The notes under the pieces were generated by a model, which was not told the DNA's origin, did no database searches, and was given only the letters and a program-made list of their open reading frames with translations. 35,249 nt of DNA, taken from the NCBI GenBank assembly GCA_016199925.1, contig JACQFT010000215.1:1-35249 (forward strand), written 5' to 3'. The position numbers and the translations under genes were made by a program. Source of the DNA: Opitutia bacterium. GTDB lineage: Bacteria; Verrucomicrobiota; Verrucomicrobiia; Opitutales; Opitutaceae. This document shows, piece after piece, positions 25,005 through 32,236 of the stretch. Numbering within the stretch: position 1 is the stretch's first letter; every line of letters begins with the position of its first letter.

Positions 25005-26201
25005 TCAGAGCTGCTTCACCGCGTAGGACATCGCGGCGTGGATCTTCTCGAGATCCTCCTCGCTGTGCTGCGCCGACATGGCGGTGCGGATGAGGTCCTT
25101 GCCCGGCGGCACGGCCGGCGCGATCGACATGACGGTGAAAACGTTTTTCTCCAGCAGCGCCTGCCAGAAACGATAGACGAGCTCCTTCGAGCCGAGGACG
25201 ACCGGCACCGCCGGGGTCTCGCTCTCCCACGTGTCGAGGCCGAGGCCCTTGAGCATCTCGCGGTAGCGCCGGGTGTTTTTCCAGAGCCGCTCGAGGTGCT
25301 GCGGCTCGCTCTGCATGGCGTCGAGCGCGGCGGATGCGGTGGCGGCCTGACTCGGGCTGACCGCGGCGCTGAAAATCGTCTGCTTGGAATTCGTGCGCAG
25401 GTATTCGATGAGGTCGCGCGAGCCGGCGACGAACCCGCCCGTGCTGGCGAGAGTTTTCGAGAGGCTGCCGCAGATGAGGTCGACCTTGTCGTTCATCTTG
25501 AAGTGATCGACGGTGCCGCGGCCCTGCCGGCCGAGCACGCCGAAGCCGTGCGCGTCGTCGAGCACGGTGAAGCAGCCGGCCTCTTCGCCGATCTGCGCGA
25601 TTTCGGGCAGGCGGCAGATGTGGCCTTCCATCGAATAGACGCCCTCGACGAGGAGCATCTTCGCCTGCTGGTGCCCGAAGCCCTTCAGCACCTGGCGCAG
25701 GTCCTCGGGATTGTTGTGGCTGAAGCGCTCGACCGTCGCCATCGAGAGGCGGATGCCGTCCCAGAGGCAGGAGTGGATGTTCTTGTCGGCGAGGATCACG
25801 TCGCCCTTCTGGGCGAACGTCGCGACGGCGGAGCAGCAGGAAATGTAGCCGGCGACGCTGATGTGGCACGCCTCGCGGCCGAGGAACGCCGCGAGTTTTT
25901 CCTCGATGGCGAGGTGGTAAACGCGCGAGCCGTTGGAGGGGCGGGCGCCCGTCGTGCTCGTGCCCCAGGTCTTGGCGGCGACCCCGCAGGCTTCGATGAC
26001 TTTCGGATGGAACGAGAGCCCGAGGTAGTCGTTGCTCGAGAGCATGACCATGTCGCGTCCCTGGAGCCGGATCTTGGTGCCCTGTTGCGCTTCGATGGCG
26101 TGGTAGTAGGGCTTGTATTTGAGGCGCATCTTCGTCGCGTAGTCGTCCTGTGCGCGTTCGATGATCGCTTTTTTGGTCTTGGTAAAGAGGGACAGGGCCA
26201 T
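25005..26201 (-). CDS. PLP-dependent alpha-oxoamine synthase family enzyme (SPT/KBL/BioF-like)
   Basis: LSSNDYLGLSFHPKVIEA, GSRVYHLAIEEKLAAFLGREA, LLVEGVYSMEGHICRLPEI, DDAHGFGVLGRQGRGTVDHF, GSLSKTLASTGGFVAG (PLP Lys), IFSAAVSPSQAA. Confidence 0.92.
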   Translation of the reverse strand: MALSLFTKTKKAIIERAQDDYATKMRLKYKPYYHAIEAQQGTKIRLQGRDMVMLSSNDYLGLSFHPKVIEACGVAAKTWGTSTTGARPSNGSRVYHLAIEEKLAAFLGREACHISVAGYISCCSAVATFAQKGDVILADKNIHSCLWDGIRLSMATVERFSHNNPEDLRQVLKGFGHQQAKMLLVEGVYSMEGHICRLPEIAQIGEEAGCFTVLDDAHGFGVLGRQGRGTVDHFKMNDKVDLICGSLSKTLASTGGFVAGSRDLIEYLRTNSKQTIFSAAVSPSQAATASAALDAMQSEPQHLERLWKNTRRYREMLKGLGLDTWESETPAVPVVLGSKELVYRFWQALLEKNVFTVMSIAPAVPPGKDLIRTAMSAQHSEEDLEKIHAAMSYAVKQL

Positions 26202-26265
26202 GGAAATTTTGCTGGGCGAATAGACGGAAGAACGCAGGGCATAGCAACCGCAAAGCCCGCCGCAC

Positions 26266-27459
26266 TCAGCTGCGGCGCGGCAGCTTGCTCATCCACCCGG
26301 TCAGATCGGCGGCGTAGTCGCGCCAGGTGCGGAACGGTCGGGCGCGCGCCGCCGCCGCGAGCGCGGCCAACTCGGCGGGGTTCTCCAGCAGCCGCCGGAT
26401 CGCCGCGGCGAGACTGGGCGCGTCGACGCGGTCGAGCGCGACGCAGCCGCCAAGGCTGCCGCACTTGTCGCCGCCGCCGCGGGCCGCCTCGCCGAGCGCG
26501 CCGTGCGCCGAGCAGACGCAGGGTTTGCCGTAGCCGAGACTCTCGAAGACGGGTAGCCCGAAACCCTCGGTCAGCGACGGATAAACGGTGAACGCGCACC
26601 GGCCGTAGGCGGCGTGGAGCTCGGCCTCGGGCACCGAGCCGACGTAGAACAGCGGAAGCCCGGCGCGCCGGAGTGCGGCGATTTTGGCCAAGGCCGGCGC
26701 GGCAGTGTCGGCGCGCGCGAGTCCGATGAGTTCCAGCTCAAAGGCGAGCCCCTCCGCCCAAAGTTTTTCGCACGCCTCGAGCAACGCGAGGTGGTTCTTG
26801 CGCCCCTCGACGGTGCTGACACAGAGCAGCCGCGGCGGCCGCAGCCCGGGGGAAGTGTCGCTTATTATATGACACTTGGCCAAACCGAGCGGGAGCGCGC
26901 GCACGACGGGCGGGGCGGCGACCCCGAGCCAGCGCCAGTAGGCGCGGAGGATTTCGGCGGAGGTCTCGGAGATCGCGGCAACGCCGTCGAACGCGAGCAG
27001 TTCGCGCAAGTAGGCGGGGAAGCGCGCGACGGTGGCGGGCGGCGTGAGCTCCGGGTATTGGAGCGCGATGGCATCGCAGAAAATCGCGACGCGCGGACCG
27101 CGCACGCGGGCGAAAATCGCGGGCAGATTCGCGGCGACTTTGGGGGAGAAGATTTCCGGGCAGACGAAGCCGGTCGCCGCGGGCAGGGCCGGGACGAAGC
27201 CGAGCAGCCGCCGGGTGTGCGAGGCGAGGCGTTGGCGCAGCGACCACTTGGAGCCGCGCGATTTCGTCGCGGGTTGGTCGGGACGCAGATGGTCGAGTTC
27301 GCCAGCGTTGAGTGTCCGCCACGCGCGGAGGCCGGGATCGTAGCAGACGCCGGCGGTGGGCTGAGTGAGCGCCAGCTCGGCGAACAGCGAACGCGTCACG
27401 CGCTGGATGCCGGTCTGCGCGCGGGTGTGGCTGGTGTGGCTGGCGTCGAGGAGGAGCAC
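26266..27459 (-). CDS. GT-B glycosyltransferase, family 4
   Basis: VLLLDASHTSHTRAQTGIQRVTRSLFAEL..., LLCVSTVEGRKNHLALLEACEKLW, PSLTEGFGLPVFESLGYGKPCVCSAHGALGEAA. GTG start at 27459 proposed. Confidence 0.88.
   Translation of the reverse strand: MLLLDASHTSHTRAQTGIQRVTRSLFAELALTQPTAGVCYDPGLRAWRTLNAGELDHLRPDQPATKSRGSKWSLRQRLASHTRRLLGFVPALPAATGFVCPEIFSPKVAANLPAIFARVRGPRVAIFCDAIALQYPELTPPATVARFPAYLRELLAFDGVAAISETSAEILRAYWRWLGVAAPPVVRALPLGLAKCHIISDTSPGLRPPRLLCVSTVEGRKNHLALLEACEKLWAEGLAFELELIGLARADTAAPALAKIAALRRAGLPLFYVGSVPEAELHAAYGRCAFTVYPSLTEGFGLPVFESLGYGKPCVCSAHGALGEAARGGGDKCGSLGGCVALDRVDAPSLAAAIRRLLENPAELAALAAAARARPFRTWRDYAADLTGWMSKLPRRS
26853..26877. repeat. Palindrome AAGTGTCGCTTATTATATGACACTT within a glycosyltransferase CDS
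   Basis: Core TGTCGCTTATTATATGACA (26856-26874) matches 16/19 positions of TGTCACTTATTAAGTGACA at 1994-2012. Confidence 0.75.
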
Positions 27460-27467
27460 GGAGACGC

Positions 27468-29495
27468 TCAGGGCTCGGCCTGATCGAAAGTCATCTGGTG
27501 AACCGCCCACCCGAGCAGGCGCGGGTCGGTCGAGAGGGCGAGGTGCAAAGGGGATTCGGCCTTCGGGAAGGAGAGCACCACCGTGATGACCGGCCGCAGG
27601 TTCCAGACTTCGGCGGGGATGCGGGCCGTGAGGGTCTGGAGACGGTCAAGGTCGAACGCCGCGATTTTGCGGCCGTTGACGGTGAGCGCCATCGGCTGAC
27701 TGCGGATGCGGCCGGTCGCGACGAACGGTTCGGCTTTGAGGGAGAAAAGAATATCGCGGGCCGTGCGGGGAGCGCTGAATTGCAAGGCCGCGTCGGGCAG
27801 GTTCGTCCACGAAAAATCGCCGTCGGGGGTATTGAAACCGAAGAGGGAGAAATCCTCGAGATTGCCTCCGCGGCTGCAGTCGATGACGAAATGGGCGGGA
27901 TTCAGAGGGACGGGGTCGAAATACACGTTGAAGTCTTTGGCCAACGCGACGGAGCGCCCGGGAAGCTGGCGGTGGGAGAAGCGCCAGACGGACATGCCTT
28001 GGAGGCCGAAGTCGGGCGGGGCCGGTCGAAACGTGCGGTAGCGGCCAAACATGAAGCTCCAGTTGCCGTCAACGCGGTAGCTCCCGCCCGCGCGTTTCAA
28101 GGCCAGGGCCGTCCGGGCGACATCGCCCCAATCGTCGTGGCTGAACACGAGGTATTTTGTCGCGTTTGGCTGCGGGTCGGCCCGAAGCGCGGCCTGGGTG
28201 GCCTCGACCCAGGAGGAGTCGGCGCTGACGGCGGAATCGGGAGTGCGGTTGCCGTGCCAGAGGGCGGCCGCCCCTCCGGCGCAAAGGATGGCGCCGATCG
28301 GCAGCACCCCGCGCTCGGGGAGCAGCCGGGCGACGGCCGCAGCGACGAGCATCAACAGGGCGAAGACCAGCGCGTAGTAGAAATGTCCGTTGAACTCGAA
28401 CATGGGCCCGGTCTGGATGACGCCCCACGGGATCGTGATGGCGAGGCCGACGGCGGTGAGAGTCGCCAGGGCGAAGAGGAAGCGGCACTCCGGCCGGGAG
28501 CGCTCCTCCGATCTCAACCGGATCAGGGTGAAGACGACCAGCGCCACCGCCGCCAGCCAAGCCGGATACCAGGCGGCGCGAGTCCAGATGAAACCCGGGT
28601 GGCCCGGACCCAATGCGGGCAGGAATTGGTCCTGATGATGGAAATACGCGAAGAAACTGAGCAGGTAGGCCAGCGACTGCGTCAACGATTTGGGCGGTTC
28701 GTTCCCGGCGTGGAGGAACCGCACGATGGAGACGAGATTGCTGGCGGCGCCCGACGCGAGGTCGATCCCCAAAGGCAGCACGAAAAGGACGAGGCAAAGC
28801 CCGGCGAGCAAATGGGCCGCGCGATGCTGCCGGACCAGTTCCCGCACGGTTTGCCCGGGCAGACGCGACCGCGCCAGGAACAGGCCGTAGGCCAGCGGGA
28901 AAAGGAGCAGCACAAACAAAGCCTGGGCGACGTGGCCATGCACAAGGAAACAGGCGCTGAGCACGGTCAGCGGCAGGTGCCGCGCCCGCCCGGCCGCCGT
29001 CGAGGCGCCGGCCACGAGAAAACACAGGAACGGCATCACGAGGACGTGGGGCGGCCAGATGCTGATGAAGGCGTTGCCGGCCAGTCCGAAGTGGGCGCCG
29101 CCGAGCAGCAGGACGAGCGGCAGGAACCAGCGGTAGCGGATCCATCCGCCGGCGACGACGATCGCCGCGGTGAAAAAAAACGCCTGCAGGAGGACGCCGG
29201 TGAGCGCGTGCGCGTTGTGCGGCGAAGGCACGATCTGCAGCCAGTCGAGAAAGAAAAACTCACCGAGGGCGTAGGCGTAGAAAAAAGCCGGACCCGGGTG
29301 GTTGAAATGGAACCGGGAGTAGTTGCCGTAAACTTCGTTGAAGTGCCGGGCGCGGTCGATCTGGAGGGCGTTGACGGCAAAGTCGCCGTTCTCGTGCCAC
29401 GGCGTGTCGAAGAGAAAGGCGTGGTTGGCCGCCAGCATGAGTGCAAGGACTCCGAGGAAGATCAGCTTGGCGGGATGGGCAAGGAGGCCTTTCAC
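27468..29495 (-). CDS. Large GT-C-like membrane protein with C-terminal beta-rich domain
   Basis: 675 aa; N-terminal polytopic part (TPWHENGDFAVNALQIDRARHFNEVYGNYSRFHFNHPGPAFFY...), then a ~150-aa soluble tail ending LHLALSTDPRLLGWAVHQMTFDQAEP. Confidence 0.75.
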   Translation of the reverse strand: MKGLLAHPAKLIFLGVLALMLAANHAFLFDTPWHENGDFAVNALQIDRARHFNEVYGNYSRFHFNHPGPAFFYAYALGEFFFLDWLQIVPSPHNAHALTGVLLQAFFFTAAIVVAGGWIRYRWFLPLVLLLGGAHFGLAGNAFISIWPPHVLVMPFLCFLVAGASTAAGRARHLPLTVLSACFLVHGHVAQALFVLLLFPLAYGLFLARSRLPGQTVRELVRQHRAAHLLAGLCLVLFVLPLGIDLASGAASNLVSIVRFLHAGNEPPKSLTQSLAYLLSFFAYFHHQDQFLPALGPGHPGFIWTRAAWYPAWLAAVALVVFTLIRLRSEERSRPECRFLFALATLTAVGLAITIPWGVIQTGPMFEFNGHFYYALVFALLMLVAAAVARLLPERGVLPIGAILCAGGAAALWHGNRTPDSAVSADSSWVEATQAALRADPQPNATKYLVFSHDDWGDVARTALALKRAGGSYRVDGNWSFMFGRYRTFRPAPPDFGLQGMSVWRFSHRQLPGRSVALAKDFNVYFDPVPLNPAHFVIDCSRGGNLEDFSLFGFNTPDGDFSWTNLPDAALQFSAPRTARDILFSLKAEPFVATGRIRSQPMALTVNGRKIAAFDLDRLQTLTARIPAEVWNLRPVITVVLSFPKAESPLHLALSTDPRLLGWAVHQMTFDQAEP

Positions 29496-29576
29496 AAATT
29501 TTCGGCTACTAGAATTTGCGCGGACCGGTTAGGCGAGAAAATTTGCCGCCGCGGCCGGGCTTGCGCGCGGAGACCG

Positions 29577-31064
29577 TCACCGTGCGCTCAGCTCCAATAC
29601 CGGCAGACCGTTCCAGATAAAATCGAAGCGGGCGATTTCGCGGGCCTGAAAGCGCCGCTCGATTTCCAGGATCACCGGATGCGTCGCGTTCCATGGCTCG
29701 GGTATCAGATAGACCCGGCGCCCTTGCGCCAGGGCCTGGCCGATGAGATCGGGTGCCGTCGCCTCGATGGGCACGAACGGAATCTGGCCCGAATAGAGCC
29801 GGAACGTGCTGGTGAGTTCGACGCTGCCGACCAGACTGCCAGGCGGGGCTATCAAGCCCACGCGGCGGACGACTTCGTAGTAAATGGAACCGGTGTCGCG
29901 TTGCCAAAGGTCGTTTTGCGACCGGCCGTAGTGAACATAATACAGCGGCAGACTGAAGACCGCGATCCCCAGCGCCATCCGCGCGAGCCCGGCCCGGGCG
30001 CCCGGCCACCAGCGTTCAAACCACCGCCCGGCCGTCTCGAATCCTCCGGCGGCGAGGAGGAAAACCGCTCCGAGGCCCGGGAGGATGAACCGCGCCCACC
30101 ACCACCGATCGATACCGCCGCCCGCCCAGAAGGAGTAGAAGACGACGAGGGTGCCCGGCCAGAGCGCGAGGAAGAGTTTTTCCCGGGTCCACGGAACCAG
30201 CCCGCAGACGGCGAGCGCCGCGATCAGCGGGCTGAGAATCGCCACGCCGGCCGTGAGGTAGAAGGCGAAGTGAGCGGGAAAAAACTCCGGCCGCAGATTT
30301 CCCCAAACGTCGCCGTAGCCCGTGCGCCACGGCGCGCCGTAGAGGTGCGAGTTATACCAGCCGTAGAGGGCGCACGGGGCCGCCAGGTGCAGGGCCAGGA
30401 GGAGGGTGCGGCGATCCGGCCGGAGCACGAGCGCGAACGGGGCGAAAAACAGAAGATTCGTCGGGCGCACCGCGATGCTCAGTCCGAAAATCCATGCGGC
30501 GGCCGCGACGTGGCCCCGCCGGTAGCTCAGCAACCCGCCCATCAGCGTGGTCGCGGCGACCAGGTCGCTCATCATCAGGGTGCTTCCATAGACCGTCAGC
30601 GGCATGAATGCCCAGGCGAGCGTGAACAACCAGGTGGTGCCTTCGCGGACCCGGTCGCGGAGCAAGGCGAAAAGCACCAGGCAGGAGACGACGCCGAGAA
30701 ACGGGGTGACCCACATCGGGGCGCGCACCAACTGTCCGAGCGCGACCAAGAGAGGAAACCCGGGCGGATAGTTCGGCACCGCGTGCAGACCGCCGCCGGC
30801 GAGGGAGAACCCCAACGGGACGAGCGCCGCCCGCGCGGAGCCCGACCACTCGACGGGCAGAAACAGCCTGCCTTCGCTGAAAAGCTTGCCGAGTTGGTAG
30901 TAGCCATACGAATCCACTCCCCAGACGTAGCGTTGGCGAAACGAGCCGTAGATGAGAAACAGCGCCAGGCAGGCGGCGAGCACGAGATTCTCCCGCAACC
31001 GGCCGGTCGGCAGCATGGAGCGAATCAGGGAGCGGGCGGGCGCGGGTCCGGGCGGGTGGTTCAT
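29577..31064 (-). CDS. GT39/ArnT-like polytopic membrane glycosyltransferase
   Basis: 495 aa; YVWGVDSYGYYQLGKLFSEGRLFLPVEW, NYPPGFPLLVALG, GLSIAVRPTNLLFFAPFAL: GT-C topology. Confidence 0.78.
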   Translation of the reverse strand: MNHPPGPAPARSLIRSMLPTGRLRENLVLAACLALFLIYGSFRQRYVWGVDSYGYYQLGKLFSEGRLFLPVEWSGSARAALVPLGFSLAGGGLHAVPNYPPGFPLLVALGQLVRAPMWVTPFLGVVSCLVLFALLRDRVREGTTWLFTLAWAFMPLTVYGSTLMMSDLVAATTLMGGLLSYRRGHVAAAAWIFGLSIAVRPTNLLFFAPFALVLRPDRRTLLLALHLAAPCALYGWYNSHLYGAPWRTGYGDVWGNLRPEFFPAHFAFYLTAGVAILSPLIAALAVCGLVPWTREKLFLALWPGTLVVFYSFWAGGGIDRWWWARFILPGLGAVFLLAAGGFETAGRWFERWWPGARAGLARMALGIAVFSLPLYYVHYGRSQNDLWQRDTGSIYYEVVRRVGLIAPPGSLVGSVELTSTFRLYSGQIPFVPIEATAPDLIGQALAQGRRVYLIPEPWNATHPVILEIERRFQAREIARFDFIWNGLPVLELSAR

Positions 31065-31374
31065 TCAGCGGTCGAGTGACAGTTCGAAAGGAGGGAGGGA
31101 AGCTCATGGGTCCGCGTGGATTTGGTCTCCGGCAGGGCCGACGATCCGGTGAGCTTGGCTGCACGGGTTTCTCCCGCACAACCCCAAAATCTCCAGTCGC
31201 CGGGGCGTCGCCGCGGATTTCCGGTGGCGCCGCCTGGCGAGCTGGCGCCGATCCGCGGCCGTTGGCGTTCAGTTTGCAGAATCTGCGCATCGACGCGCTG
31301 CGGTTGCAGCGCTGAGGCGTCATTCACTTCCTGTGCGCCCGATACCCCGGAGTTCGCGCCGGCTTGGTCGGACG

Positions 31375-31422
31375 GTGGGAGCGGGCTGGCACACGACGGT
31401 CGCGACCAAGGTCGCGCCCACA
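31375..31422. repeat. REP-like element (variant 3)
   Basis: GTGGGAGCG ... CGCGACCAAGGTCGCGCCCACAA; the right half CGCGACCAAGGTCGC(T/G)CCCACAA is shared with the element at 22482-22542. Confidence 0.72.
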
Positions 31423-31475
31423 AATTCCGAGAACAGCCGGCTGGACCCAATGCCCCGGGGCTTGCCCGAGGGGCC

Positions 31476-32234
31476 CTATTTTTTTCGCGCGAGGTAACCC
31501 CAGCTTTCCAGCGCGCTGCCGGCGGCGTCGTAGCGATAGACGTTGAGGATCTCCGCGCCGCTCCGGCCGAGGAGCGCCTCGACTTCCGCCCGGGGTAGCG
31601 CGTGCATCTCCATCAGCGGCTCGGTGACGAACCAGATGCGCCAGAGCCGGCGCAGGCGCCGCCGCGCCCGCTTGTAGAACAACTCGGGCGACGACGTGAG
31701 GAGCGGGCCGATCGGTTTTTCCGCCGGGCGCTGGCTCGGCACCTGGAACAGGATCGCGCCGCCCGGCGCCGCCACGCGCACGAATTCCGCGATGTAGGCC
31801 TTCGCATATTCCGGCTCCATGTGCTGGAGCGTGATGAGGCTGTAAACGAAATCGAACTGGTTGTCCGCGAGCAGCCGCAGGTCGGGGTGGGGATTGTGGA
31901 GGTAGCGCACCCGGTCGCCGTGGCGGTTGTGCTCCCGGGCGCGCGCGAGCATTTTCTCGGAGAGGTCGATGCCGACCACGCGGGCGAAATGCGGCGCGAG
32001 GCCCTGGGTGAGCCGCCCGACGCCGCAGCCGAAGTCGAGGGCCGCGCCGCTCTCCAAGTCCGGGCAGAGGGCGCGCACGCCGGCCAGCTCGGCGTCCACC
32101 GTCGTGCGGCCGGTGGCGAAAAATTCGTCGATCGGCCAGCGGTTGCCCTTTTTGTCGGGCGTGGTCAGCACGGCCCAGAGGGCGTCGGTGTCGGCCAGGC
32201 GGTCCCAATGGCGGCGGGTTTGGTGCAGTTTCAT
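31476..32234 (-). CDS. Class I SAM-dependent methyltransferase
   Basis: ALDFGCGVGRLTQGLAPHFARVVGIDLSEKMLARAREHN..., FDFVYSLITLQHMEPEYAKAYIAEFVRVAAPGGAILFQVP. Start trimmed to ATG 32234. Confidence 0.93.
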   Translation of the reverse strand: MKLHQTRRHWDRLADTDALWAVLTTPDKKGNRWPIDEFFATGRTTVDAELAGVRALCPDLESGAALDFGCGVGRLTQGLAPHFARVVGIDLSEKMLARAREHNRHGDRVRYLHNPHPDLRLLADNQFDFVYSLITLQHMEPEYAKAYIAEFVRVAAPGGAILFQVPSQRPAEKPIGPLLTSSPELFYKRARRRLRRLWRIWFVTEPLMEMHALPRAEVEALLGRSGAEILNVYRYDAAGSALESWGYLARKK

Positions 32235-32236
32235 GC

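Noticed and set aside
27498-31079. 1193-aa plus-strand ORF
   Set aside because: Antisense to three consistent protein genes (GT4 start region, 675-aa and 495-aa membrane proteins). Low-complexity R/E/G/Q composition is typical of shadow ORFs in high-GC DNA.
31076-31315. 79-aa plus-strand small ORF in the repeat-rich gap
   Set aside because: No family resemblance, and the interval is dominated by inverted repeats; not supported as coding.
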